The notes under the pieces are model-generated. The model did no database searches and was not told the origin of the DNA. It was given only the letters and a program-made list of their open reading frames with translations. DNA of 64,000 nt, from contig CM055103.1 of the NCBI GenBank assembly GCA_029204225.1, positions 50,864,379-50,928,378 on the forward strand, written 5' to 3'. The position numbers were made by a program, and so were the translations under genes. The DNA comes from Diphasiastrum complanatum (Eukaryota; Streptophyta; Lycopodiopsida; Lycopodiales; Lycopodiaceae). This document shows, piece after piece, positions 11,792-23,109 of the stretch; position 1 is the first letter of the stretch; every line of letters starts with the position of its first letter.

Positions 11792-13191
11792 TAGGTTTCC
11801 ACTAACTAGTGTAGTTGCATTTTAGCTATTTCTTGCTTTTTAGAGTAGTTTTAGATAGATTTTTGGGAGTTTAGAGTTAGTTCTCTATATTCTTTTGTGT
11901 TTGGATCGTTCAAAGCTAGCGGAGGAGGTGTGAGAGGGTAGAGGAGGCCCTGAACAGCCTCTAAGGGCTTGAAACCCAACCAACCAACATATCCAAAAAA
12001 ACACACCAATCTGCATTTTGGAGGGAAAAAGAGCCTAAAATCTCATCAGATTTTAATATCTCCAAAACCAGTGAGAGTTAACCCTTGCATGACTGGCAGC
12101 AACTCCAGGGTACTGTCCCAAACCTGCATAGAAGCCTGCGAGAGTTAGTTCCAAGCAGATTGCAAAAATCAGAGAAAAATCATAAAAAATTCAAAAAATC
12201 CTTGAAAAAATCCAAAAAAATACAAATTCTCACCAAAACTCTCGCAGATCCCTTTGAAGTTCCATCTCAGTGAGACCAGCACGCAGAGAAGCCTGCGAGA
12301 GTTAGTTTGATGTCTAGGTGCCTGTGCGAGAGTTCCCAGTGAAAAAAAGACGGGAAAGTACCAGAGAAGCCTCGTAGACACCAAAATTTTCAGTTCCAGT
12401 GGGCAAGAACTCTCGCACAGGATTCTGAAATTTCATCTCAGTGAGACAAGGACACAGAAGAGTCTGCGAGAGTTAGTTTGATTCTAGAGAGCAAAAAATT
12501 GGGTCTAAGTACTAAAAAATCACTAAAAAGTGAAGCCTTCCAGCAAATCCTTCCAATAAGAACTCTCACAGACCATCTCAATCAATTCAGAATCTTAATT
12601 TCCATCAATGAAGAAGCCTGCGAGAGTTAGTATAGAGATTTGGTGAAGATCAAGCCAAAATAGTAGTTCTGGATCCTCGCATATAGTTAAATTTTCACTT
12701 AGTACGAGAGTTAACTTTCGCAGAGAATTCCATAGTGAGATTTGACCCAGATTCAGCTACTATGATCCTTGCGAGAGTTACTTCCTAAACATCTAAGAGA
12801 TATAAAGTTTTTTATCTACAAAAACAACTAAAGAACCCTCGCACAGCCAACCCTCACACAAGAGAACCCTCGCAAACTAGATCAGTGGAAAAATCTGCAC
12901 CAGACCCAACTATTGTCAAAATCTCAGGTCAATCAATGCAAGGAGTACAAAGTTATCAAGGAAAAAACACCGTACAAGGCCTAAATTTCACTTCCGGCCG
13001 ATCAGATTGATCAAATCCTTAAGATCCAGAGACTGCATCCCACTGTACAAGCAAGATCCAACTACTTTGGAATCCACCATCGGATGAAGCTGAGATCTGG
13101 ACGATCAATAGCAAGAAGGATAGCAAATTAAGCACCACACCTTCCCAGATTGGCAGCTGCGCAACAAGAGGCAAAACCGGAACCAGCACCA
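11792..13191 (+). mobile_element. long leader of gypsy copy 1 with inverted-decamer array
   Basis: About 1.4 kb lie between the primer site and gag. From 12130 to 12880 the decamer TGCGAGAGTT and its reverse complement (AACTCTCGCA, or close variants) recur about a dozen times in both orientations, often followed by AGTTTGAT. Such an RNA could fold into many hairpins. No ORF of note. Confidence 0.75.
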
Positions 13192-14790
13192 ATGGAACCA
13201 ATGGGCCAACCCGTACTTGTCGCTCTCTTGCAAGCAGTCCGGAGAGTACCATGGATGGAAATACCAAAATACGACGGATCATCAGATCCCATCCGCTTCC
13301 TCCAGATCTACGAGCAAGCTTGTGAAATCTATGGCGAACGGATACTTGTAGAAAAGTTGATGTTGTTGTCCATGTCCTTATTAGCAGTGGCTCAAGATTG
13401 GTTTTTCAACCTGTCAAAGGAAGAAAAATCTATCTAGGAAGCTGTTAAAGCGGCTCTCATCACGCGCCTTAAACCAAGGAAATTCCTAGAAGGCCTGTTT
13501 CTCCTACTGAACAAAGTCAAGATGGGAAAACGAGAAAGGGTCAGGGACTATATTGAACGGGTCAAACATCTAAGATCTGAGTGTAGTGCAGCCCTAACTC
13601 CCAATCATGCGGTAATCATGTGGTTCCTAGCCGGACTACCAGGAAGCATAAAAAGAGAACTGAAATGATGGGAGCAGTTCCCTACTCTGCAAGAAGCTAT
13701 GGAAGATGCCATCAGGGAAGAGGATGAGGGATCCGACGACGAATATCCATCCACCCCTACTCCTACTCCCTCGATAGCATCATCGTCATCAACCGCATCC
13801 GCTCTATCCACAGAACTCCTGTTGGATCAAATGACAAAATTACACAAACAACTGATGGAGCAACTTACGACGCAGTTTGATCATAAACTGAAAGCCTTAC
13901 AAGGAGCTATAGCAACAACGGCACATCAATCGGAATTAAACTAGCTATAGTATCCACGATGGGAGAATGTATGGTGTTCAGTATGCATACAAAACCATAC
14001 AGCGAATGAGTGTCCAGTCCTAAAGCAAAATCTGAGACTGACACATAGATTTTTTTATCTGTGCAATGCAACATCGCACAATATGGCATTTTGCCCATTT
14101 AACTCCTAGATTGTTCAACAGAAGAGAAGTCCTTATCAGACTTCTTATCCATATCATCAAGGGGCACCAAACGCGACACCGAGATATGGCGCATCGAATC
14201 AACATCAGCGTATGGCCTTGCTTGCATCACCAAGGCCAACCAATCAACAAGTGGCCCATGTAAACCTGACAGCAGCAGAACCAGAGATGCAAGTACCACC
14301 TCAACCTGAGCAGCAGCAATGGTATGGACCGGAGGAGCCATTTATGGATCTTGCCATAAATGAATATTCTGCGGCCTATGCAGCTCAAACTTAGCATCAA
14401 GGCGGAAGAAATTACGGCTGTTATGGATGCGGTGAAGGACACAGGAATTCAGAATGTCCTTACAAGGGACAATATACATCCTTCTGCGAGAATGCGATTA
14501 TGGACACTACTTCAAGAATTGTCCATTGAGACCTGGAACCAATGCACCGTTGAACTTCATTGTGATACAGCAAATAGCAGTTCCAGCGGTGATGCCACCA
14601 GAAGGACAACATTTCCATGCTCATGTGTTAGCCGTTACGCAAACACAGAAGAGGAAGGAAGTGGCTCCCTCACTAGCACCATTGGTCACTGATGACCAAC
14701 CCTCAACCTCAACGCCATATCCGAATGTGAGGGAAGAAAGAAGACAACACCGAAAATACGACACTAGGTATAGAGAGCACAAGCGGAGGA
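13192..14790 (+). pseudogene. gypsy gag, copy 1 (broken)
   Basis: The likely start is the ATG at 13192 (MEPMGQPVLVALLQAV). The capsid-like part reads EIPKYDGSSDPIRFLQIYEQ, then FLAGLPGS, then an acidic Ser/Thr tail (EEDEGSDDEYPSTPTPTPS) and a coiled-coil stretch (MTKLHKQLMEQLTTQFDHKL). Cysteine clusters follow (CSVCIQNHTANEC, YGCYGCGEGH). Stops at 13435 and 13666, another near 13942, and frame changes near 14100 and 14510 break it. Gag packages the element RNA in cytoplasmic particles. Copy 2 and copy 3 carry the same gag. Confidence 0.85.
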
Positions 14791-14863
14791 GAAAGAACAA
14801 GAAAAGGACAATCCTAGGAAACCTCCAGCTGACGGCGAACAGGAATCGCAAACTGGCTCACCA

Positions 14864-15525
14864 TTGCACACTGATCAGAACGATCGGTTGCATCGTCATG
14901 AACCACCTTTTCACATGGTGGAGCCCAAGGAACCATGCACCGAAAGGCTCACAATCTTATTGGCAAGTCGTGTTAGTTTACCTCTTGGGAAATTATTGCG
15001 AATTGCGCCACAAGCTAAAAGCCTTTTGGCTGAATGGGCCAAAATGGATGAGGAGCCAGTAGCGCTTGAGCCCATATATTGTACGGGCTATGAAAAAACA
15101 AGTAACGTCCTCCACATCGGGGCAGCGTGGGAAATTGAAGAACACAACATCACTCTACCAATCAAACACAAGAGATACGAGGATGAGGCAACAATAGTAG
15201 ATGGAGGATCGGGAGTCAATATGATCTCCACTACTTTATATGAAAAGTGGGCTTTACAAGGGTTGAAGCCAGCAAGATTCGCCATCAAACTAGCAGATCA
15301 ATCCTGTGTAAAACCAAAGGGTGTGGTTGCCGATATACTTGTAAAAATAGCAGGCATGTAGTTTGTGATCACTTTTGTAGTCATGGATATACCTGAATCT
15401 CCAACTGCATATCATGTTTTACTTGGAAGACCATGGTTGAGGAATACGCAAGTAGTACACAACCGGAGTACGGGAAAACTCACCTTTGAAAACCGAGAGC
15501 AGGCTGTAAAGGTTGATCCAAACAC
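14864..15525 (+). pseudogene. gypsy aspartic protease, copy 1
   Basis: A frame from 14864 leads through EPPFHMVEPKEP and LLRIAPQAKSLLAEW to the retropepsin active site VDGGSGVNMIS (D-G-G-S-G instead of D-S/T-G). It continues with ADQSCVKPKGVVADI and, after one TAG at 15359, with VLLGRPWL, the usual end of the retropepsin fold. The enzyme cuts the Gag-Pol precursor. The Gly in place of Ser/Thr occurs in all three copies here, so it is a trait of this family and not a chance mutation. Confidence 0.85.
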
Positions 15526-16301
15526 GTGGGCGATGAAATCTATTGCACCCAAAGCTGATGACGGATTATCCACGACAGATCACACGATTGATCACTTAAG
15601 GCCAGCCAAGGGTGGTCACTATGATTCAAAGACGGATGTTATGAGATGGATGAATGCATTAGCAACTATTGACTGCCGAGTATGTCAATATGAATCAAAT
15701 CCTGAACCCAGCACATCTTCACCCAAATGTTACACTATGGACACACCAATCACATTTGGGGTGAATATGATAAACGTAGCATGGCTATCAACGGAACCTA
15801 TTGAGAACCCAGTGCATGATGATTTAGTCCCTTGGCAACATGCTCTAACTTATAATAAGGAGACTGAACTGACTGATGAGCAGGTCCTACAGCACATGGA
15901 CCTAGATCATTACGGAATCAAGAAAGTACTAGCTCAACCGCCGCAAAAGTCTACTATGGCGAAAGTCTCAAGGATCGATCCACCAAGGGCACCTGCAAAC
16001 AAGAAGAATCAGTTGAAGCAATGCTACAACCAGGTGATCCGATGGAGTGATCTACCTAAAGAGGCTATAGCAATAGTGGATGTTGATATTCGCAACCACG
16101 AGACGAATGTCACGCTAGTTCCGATGAAAGACAACAAGGACGAATCCACCAATATGACAAAAAGGAGCAAAAAGAGGTGTTGGATTCCTTAAAGTCGATC
16201 AAGATGGACTCAGATACAACGTCATCTTCTACTCGGATGACGGAAAACCAAAAGATGACCAGTTGGGCTAAGATCAATATGCTGAAAGAGTACTCTAGGT
16301 T
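15526..16301 (+). pseudogene. gypsy protease-RT linker, copy 1, cut at its 3' end
   Basis: The open frame 15365-16192 and the next one encode a hydrophilic linker (LRPAKGGHYDSKTDVMRWM, SKCYTMDTPITFGVNMI-like, SRIDPPRAPANKKNQLK, SDLPKEAIAIVDVDI). It has counterparts in copy 2 (22035-23382 and 28869-29123) and copy 3 (59382-58800). At about 16301 (MLKEYSR) the match to the other copies stops and copia sequence begins. Confidence 0.8.
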
Positions 16302-17350
16302 GAATGCTTTCTTGAACTCTATAAAATTTGTTTTAAGTGCTTATGATCCTTCTTTGTACTTAAGATTCAATGATGGTAAAATCAACATTCTCATTTTGTA
16401 TGTAGATGACATTATCCTTAGTGGAAATGATCATGATGGTATACAAGAAGTGAAAGTAGCACTATCTAAAGAGTTTAAGATGTTGGATCTTGGTAATCTT
16501 CATTTCATATTAGGAATAGAAGTTTCAAGAGGCAAAGATTTGAGTTTTATTTGTCAATCCAAATATGCTTCTTCTATTTTAGAAAAGTTTGAAATGAAAG
16601 ATTGTAAATGAGTAGAAACTCCTATGGAGAAAAATGTAAAAGTTTCTAATAGTGATGATGAAGCATCCTTTGAGGACATCACACTATATAGAAGACTTGT
16701 AGGCTCTTGGTCTATCTTACTATAGCTAGGCCTTATCTAAATCATAGTGTGGGTAAACTAAGCCAATCTATGCAAAATCCATTGGTTTTCATTGGAAAAA
16801 TGCAAAAAGGGTGTTGAGGTACATCTCGACCACCAAGAAATTTGGAATTTTATATGATGGATCTAATCTTGCCTTGCGGGCATATTTGGATGCTGATTTT
16901 GTAGGTGATAAAGTGGATAGGAGGTCCACAAGTGCTTTTCTTACCTTTCTTTGCAATGGCATAGTGTCTTGGCTTTCCAAAAAGTAAGATACTATTTCTC
17001 TATCTTCAACCGAGTCAGAATACAAGGCACTAATATCAACAACAAAGGAGATCTTATGGTTGAAGAGGCTTTTGGTGGAGTTGCAAGTCATGGAGGCCGA
17101 GGAGCAGCCAATAATATATTGTGACAACCAATCAAGCCAAGCATTAGCAACCAATCCCACATTCCATGCAAGGAACAAGCACATAGAGATTGCTCACCAT
17201 ATTGTGAGGGAAAAGGTTCAAGCAAAGGAAATCAAGCTACATCATGTGTCTTCTTCAGATTGCCTTGCTGATCTACTCACTAAAGCCTTGCCAAAGGCTT
17301 CATTTATCAAATTAAGATCAGCTTTAGGAGTTGTAGATAGATTACTATAG
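16302..17350 (+). pseudogene. copia RT palm and RNase H fragment
   Basis: It opens inside the RT with LNAFLNSIKFVLSAYDPSLY, keeps the catalytic ILYVDDIILSGND and LGIEVSRGKDLS, then passes stops near 16609-16740. RNase H follows: RRSTSAFLTFL-like, SLSSTESEYKALI, IIYCDNQSSQALA, KHIEIAHHIVREKV and LADLLTKALPK, ending at TAG 17348. The N-terminal half of RT and all upstream domains are absent. It is a different copia lineage from Cop-A. Confidence 0.85.
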
Positions 17351-17374
17351 TTGCATCATGTAAAAATTGAGGAG

Positions 17375-18031
17375 TGTTAAAATTTAGCAATTTTCACAAG
17401 GTTTTTGATGTATTTTGACATCTATGTGGATCCACACGTGTGAGGACCTGTCAACACGTGTGAAATGACACTTGTAATATTCAGATCCATTTTGATTAGC
17501 TTTTATTTGAGTCAAATATGACATCTCCTAAACTATAGGAGTTAGGTCCTAGATTGTAAGAAACTAGAAGGTCAACACAAACCACCAATAAATGATGTGG
17601 CAAACTTGATAGATCTTATCCAAAGTGGATATGGATAAGTACAATGGGTTGTTCCACACGTGTTGGATGCAACTTAGAGAGAGATTATGATGATTATGTA
17701 CTTGATCCATGATGGATCCATTGAAAACCTAATGATGAGAAACATTGGTTTGTGAGCAATCTTGGTGTTTTGACTCTCTTAAGCACTTTCTTAGTGGATG
17801 AATGCTTAGTAGATCATAAGTAAACTATTTCTCTATTATCAGGCCATATAGTACTGTACTTCACATGTGTGAAGTCATGGATCGTCATTTTTTTATTGTT
17901 CTTGCTTGGAATCACAAAGATTGTCAAGTAGAAGCTAGATTTGGAAGCTAGTCTTGATATAGATCAAGATCCCAAGCTATCAATCACGCTTTGTAGATCA
18001 AATTCAGTCCTTAAACTCTGAAATTTTGACA
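17375..18031 (+). mobile_element. copia LTR with CACGTG palindromes
   Basis: It starts TGTTAAAATTTAGC after AAAAATTGAGGAG (a poor polypurine tract) and ends CTGAAATTTTGACA. The termini agree with the solo LTR at 22279-23109 (TGTTGAAAATTG to CTGAAATTTTATCA, minus strand). ACACGTGTG-type palindromes lie at 17433, 17454 and 17655, with a related TTCACATGTGTGAA at 17860. Confidence 0.75.
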
Positions 18032-18858
18032 GCGAGCCCTCACTCGCGCTTATGGATTGTGTTTGGAGGGGGTCAGTGGCCCAAGTGGAGGGTCTTAGCA
18101 CCCAAATGCAGCCCGGACCGTAGGATTAGATCAAGATGGATCTGTGGTGTAGATTGCGCAATGGAGAGTGATTGTGGACGCTCGGATTTGTGAGAGCCAT
18201 TGGATTGGCATAAAGAGGGTCCGAAGGCCATGAATTGCATTTGGCCATGCAACTTCATTGAAAATTTTCAACTTGAAATTTGAGTTGGGTCCTGAAGTTG
18301 GTAAAGAGTGAAGCCTTTTCAAGGTGAAAAGACAGTTCAAAACTTAAGGTGCCTCTATTTTCACTTCCTTTAGTCTATTTTGGCCAAACAAAGGGCACCT
18401 TGACTGTACCTGCAAGTACGGTACATCAAAACAAAGTGCTTGCCACAGAAAAAGTGTTCAGAGCATGCCAAAAGCAATTTCACCATTCCATTGGGCACAT
18501 AGTTGGGAGTTGGTGACAAGGAGCATTTCGGAAGATGACGTCGATTTGGCTTTCAATTTGGCGGAAAAGTGGCAGATGGATTGGTAAGCCAAAAATTGCA
18601 GTCATTATTTTTTATTTTTGACATCACGGTTGGCTTCGGCATACACTTTATAGCCTACAGGTGAAGTTTCAAGCACTTTGAAAATGGCAAACATCAATGA
18701 GACAAATTTGGGCGATGCAAGCAAACTTGATGGGGCTTCTAACTACTACATCTGGAAATTCAAAATGAAGAGCATTTTGATGGAGAAGGAGTTATGGGAC
18801 ATTGTTACAGGTATTGAAGTCCGGCCTAATACCACTCCATGTGACATGAGGGCCTCCC
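18032..18858 (+). pseudogene. copia leader and gag N-terminus
   Basis: After about 650 bp of leader, an ATG at 18684 opens MANINETNLGDASKLDG, followed by SNYYIWKFKMKSILMEKELWD, the standard N-terminus of copia gag (UBN2-like domain). After about 58 codons, at about 18858, the sequence switches to the leader of gypsy copy 2. No iMet-type primer site is seen after the LTR end at 18031. Confidence 0.7.
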
Positions 18859-19894
18859 AGACCTGCATAGAAGCCTGCAAAAGTTAGTTCCAAGCAGATT
18901 GCAAAAATCAGAGAAAAAATCATAAAAATTCAAAAAACCCTTGTAAAAATCCAAAAAAATGCAAATTTTCACCAAAACTCTCCCAAAGCCCTCTGAAGTT
19001 CCATCCCAGTGAGATCATGACACAGAGAAGCTTGCAAGAGTTCCCAGTGGAAAAAAGACGAGAAAATACCAGAGAACCCTCGCAGACACTAAAAATTTCA
19101 GTTCTATTGGGCAACAACCCTCGCAAAGAATTTTGAAGTTCCATCTCAGTGAGACCAGGACACAAAAGATTTTGCGAGAGTTAGTTTGATTTCAATGAGT
19201 AGAAAATTGGGTTTAAGTGCTAAAAAATCACTAAAGGGTGAAGATCCAGCAAATCCTTCCAGAGAGAACTCTCGCAGACCATCTCAATCGATCTAGAATG
19301 TCAATTTCCATTAGTGAAGAAGCCTACGAGAGTAAGTACTGTGTATTGGTGAAGATCAAGCCAAATTAGTGGTTTTGAACCCTCGCAAACAGTGAAATTT
19401 TCACTTCTTGCGAGAGTTAACTCTCGCAGAGAATTCCAGAGTCAGATTCAAGCCAAATTCAGCTCCTGTGATCCTTGCAAGAGTTACTTCCCAGTAATCT
19501 GAGAGATATCAAGTGTTTTGGTCTGCAAAACTGCTAAAGAATCCTCACACAACCAACCCTTGCACCAGAGAACCCTCGCAGACTAGATCAGTGGAAATAT
19601 CTACACTAGATCCAGCTACTATCAAAATCTCAAGTCAATCAGTGTAAGGAGTAAAAAGTTATCAAGGAAAAACCACCGTAAGGGGCCTAATTTTCACTTC
19701 TGACCAATCATATTGATCAAATACTTAAGATCCAGAGTGCATCACATTGTACAAGCAAGATCCTACTATCTTGGACCCCACCATCAGATGAATCTAAGAT
19801 CTGGACGATCAGTAGCAAGAAGGACAGTGAATCAAGCACCACACCTTCCCAGATTAGCAGTTGCATAACAAGAGACGGAATCGGAACCAGTGCC
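18859..19894 (+). mobile_element. gypsy copy 2 leader (5' truncated)
   Basis: It matches the copy 1 leader from about 12112 on (CCTGCATAGAAGCCTGC, TTAGTTCCAAGCAGATTGC). It carries the same array of GCGAGAGTT and its reverse complement, although with more decay (GCAAAAGTT, GCAAGAGTT). The LTR and primer site are missing. Confidence 0.8.
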
Positions 19895-21322
19895 AATGGA
19901 TCCAATGGGTCAACCCGTACTTGTCGCTCCCTTGCAAGCAGTCTGGAGGGCACCTCAGATGGAGATACCAAAATAAGATAGATCATCTGATCTCATCCGC
20001 TTCCTCCAGATCTATGAGCAGGCTTGTGAAATCTACGGCAATCGGACACCTACAGAGAAGTTGATGTTGTTCCCCATGGTGTTCTTGTTAAACTAAGGTA
20101 ACTGGATTATCCTGAAAGCTACGCTAATGAAGGTTAGAATGTGTTTATTACAAGCTGGAAGGTGCTCTTGCTTAGAAGGTTAGGATCTGCCCAATTGCTA
20201 CGTTGCTAATGTGTTTGATGATTAATAAGTGTAGATTATTTATGTCCCTGTTGTGGTGGCTCAAGATTGGTTTTTCAATTTGTCAGATATTCATCCACCC
20301 ATACTCCTACTCCCTCGATAGCATCATCATCATCAACTGCTTCCACTCTATCCACAGAACTGCTGATGGAACAAATGACAAAATTACACAATCAGTAGAT
20401 GGAGCAGCTTACGACGCAGTTTGATCAGAAACTGAAAGCCTTACAAGGAGTTGTAGCAGCAACGCCAAATCTACCGGAACAAAACCAGCTACAGTATCCC
20501 CGACGTGAAAATGTACGGTGTTCAGTATGCACTCAAAACCATATAACAAACGAGTGCCTAGTCCTAAAGCAAAATCTGAGACTGACCCATAGATTTTGCC
20601 ATTTGTGCAACGCAACATCACACGATACGGCATTTTGCCCATTTAACCCTCAAATTATTCAACAGAAAAGGAGTCCTTATCAGACTTCTTATCCATATCA
20701 TCAAGGGGCACCAAATGCGGCATCGAGGTATGGTGCATTGAATAATCAACAGCATATGGCCTTACCTGCACCACCGGGGCCAGCCAATCAACAAGTGGCC
20801 CACGTGAACTTGACAGCAGCAGAACCAGAGATGCCAGTACCACCTCAACCTGAGCAGCAACAATGGTATGGGCCTGATGAACCCTTTATGGATCCTGTCA
20901 TAAATGAATATATTGCGGCCCATGCAGCTCAAACTCAGAATCAAGGTGGAAGAAATTACGGCTGCTACGGATGTGGCGATGGACACAAAATTGCTAAATG
21001 TCCTTACAAGGGACAATATACATCCTTCTGCCGAGAATGCAGACACTACTACAAGAATTGTCTATTGAGACCTGGGACTATCGCACCATTGAACTTCATT
21101 GCAATACAACAAGCAACAGTTCCAGGGGGGATGTCACCGGAAAGGCAACATTTCCATGCTCCTGTGTTAGCCGTTACGCGAGCACAAAAGAGGAAGGAAG
21201 TGGCTCTCTCACCACCACCATCGGTCACTGATGACCAACCCTCAACTTCAGCGCCATATCCGAATGTGAGGGAAGAAATGAGGCAGTACCAGAAGATACG
21301 ACACTCGATACAGAGAGCATAA
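19895..21322 (+). pseudogene. gypsy gag, copy 2, with foreign insertion and deletion
   Basis: The start ATG is at 19895 (MDPMGQPVLVAP). The capsid part is interrupted at 20081-20238 by a piece also found downstream of H1. About 330 bp present in copy 1 (13418-13743) are missing near 20285. The C-terminal half is a clean 307-codon frame (20399-21322). It holds four cysteine clusters: CSVCTQNHITNEC, CHLCNATSHDTAFC, CYGCGDGHKIAKC and CRECRHYYKNC. Only the second has the canonical CX2CX4HX4C spacing. The frame ends before the protease. Confidence 0.85.
20081..20238 (+). repeat. 158-bp segment shared with the 3' flank of histone H1
   Basis: GTTCTTGTTAAACTAAGG to AATAAGTGTAGATTA matches 33682-33840 with three substitutions and one single-base gap by my count. 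In gag copy 1 the corresponding site is uninterrupted (TGTCCATGTCC). Here the insert is bracketed by ATG on both sides, a possible 3-bp target duplication. No terminal inverted repeats and no poly-A tail are seen. Confidence 0.9.
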
Positions 21323-21408
21323 GCGGAGAAAAAAGAGCACGAAAAGGACAACCCTATGGAACCTCTTGCTGATGACGAATGGGAACCATTGTGCACTAAA
21401 ATGATCGA

Positions 21409-22278
21409 TTGCATCGTCATGAACCACCATTCCACATGGTGGAGCCCGAGGAACCGCACATTGAAAGGCTCACAAGCTTGTTGGCGAGCCATGCTGGTTT
21501 ACTCCTCGAGGAATTACTGCGGATTGCACCACAAGCTGAAAGCCTTCTGGTTGAATGGGCCAAAGTGGACACGGAGGCAATAACGCCAGAGCCCATATAC
21601 TGTACGGGCTACAAAGAGACTAGTAATGTCCTCCACATCGGGGCAGCGTGGGAAAGCAAGGAACACAACATCACCCTGCCAATCAAACACAAGAGATTTG
21701 AGGACGAGACATCAATAGTAGATGGAGGATCAGGTCTCAATTTGATCTCCACTACTTTGTACCAAAAAGGATTGAAGCCAACAAGATTCGCCATCAAGTT
21801 AGCGGACCAATCTTGTGTAAAATCGAAGGGTGTGGTTGCCGATATCCTTGTAAAAATAGCAGGCATGCAGTTTGTGATCACCTTTGTAGTAATGGATATA
21901 CTTGAATCTCCATCTGCATACCGTGTTTTACTAGAAAGACCATGGGTGAGGACTGCGCAAGTAGTACACAACTGGGGTACGGGGAAACTCACCTTTGAGA
22001 ATAGAGAGCAGGCTGTAAAGGTCAATCCAAGGCAGTGAAACCACTTGCACCCAAAGTTGATGACGGATCATCCACGACAGATCACACGATTGATCGTCCA
22101 AGGCAAGCCACGGGGGGTCACTACGATTCAGAGACGGATGTTGTGAGATGGACGGATGCATTAGCAACGATTGACTACCAAGCATGTCAATACGAATCAG
22201 ATCCTGAACCCAACACATCTTCACCCAAGTGTTACACCATGGATACACCAATTACATTTGGAGTGAATATGATAAACG
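21409..22278 (+). pseudogene. gypsy protease and linker, copy 2
   Basis: The frame 21409-22038 runs from EPPFHMVEPEEPHIERL through IVDGGSGLNLISTTLY (active site D-G-G-S-G) to YRVLLERPWVRTA, where the usual LLGRPWL has G changed to E. A frame change near 22035 leads into the linker (TDHTIDRPRQATGGHYDSE). The linker is interrupted at 22279 by a solo LTR. Two codons next to TLY are missing compared with copy 1. Confidence 0.85.
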
Positions 22279-23109
22279 TGATAAAATTTCAGTTTTAGGA
22301 CAATCATAGAGAGTTATTGGTTGTTTAATCAATGGATCTACCAAGTTCTACACTTTAGATCTTGATCTAGATTCACTACACTTAGATTTAAGCAAGAGCA
22401 ATGGATCAAATCTTCATAAACAAGTGAGAGCAGCCTCACATGTGTGGAGTACTGTCCACTGTATGGCCTGCACCTGAAACAACAAGTACATAGGTTCTTG
22501 ATAGCAATCATTCAATAAAATCACAATTCTATTGACTAGAAATCTCACAAAAGTGTAGAATGCAAAAGTCTCATCAATCTCATTAGCAAAATGATGATCC
22601 TTTTATGGATCAAGTACAACCACGAGTCTGGTACAATTCAGTAGGTTTTCACACGTGTGAAGAGTGCCACATCACTCAGATCTATCCATTTGATCCTTAT
22701 CCAAAGTTGACCTTCTAGAATATGGTTAAAATCCAAAGAGCTAGTCTCCTAGAATATAGGAATACTCCCTACAAAATAGGATCTAAGCAAAATGGTCAAC
22801 TCTTATCTTCTAGAACTCTATACACATGTGTGAAAATCCACTTGCCATGTGGGAGCATTTACTCATGCACATGCAAGGATAAGCTAACTTCTAGGTGACT
22901 AGTCAACTTGACTAAAAACTAGTCATATCATGTTCACACTTGACTTGATTGATACAAAATCAAAGTAGATATTTACAAATATGAAAAGTACTTTCTTTCA
23001 CATGTGGGAACATGCTCCACACGTGTGAAATCAGATCATGAACATTGTACTCATGATTGATCTTTATTTACAATAAAAAATGACAAGTGAGAAGTGACAA
23101 TTTTCAACA
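22279..23109 (-). mobile_element. solo copia LTR with 5-bp target duplication
   Basis: It is inserted in the gypsy linker between GATAAACG and AAACGTAAC, giving AAACG on both sides (22274-22278 and 23110-23114). On the minus strand it runs TGTTGAAAATTGTCAC to CTGAAATTTTATCA, 831 bp. No internal domain remains, so it is best explained by LTR-LTR recombination. CACGTG or CATGTG palindromes occur at about 22434, 22648 (perfect TTCACACGTGTGAA), 22831 and 23018. Confidence 0.85.

Noticed and set aside
12410-12880. The leader decamers as a CRISPR-like or satellite array
   Set aside because: The copies are irregularly spaced, in both orientations and in a plant retrotransposon leader that is duplicated elsewhere with the element.
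18001-18060. GCGAGCCCTCACTCGCGC after the LTR as a primer-binding site
   Set aside because: It does not begin with TGG as plant tRNA-primed sites do and does not match the iMet, Asp, Lys or Arg type sites I know.
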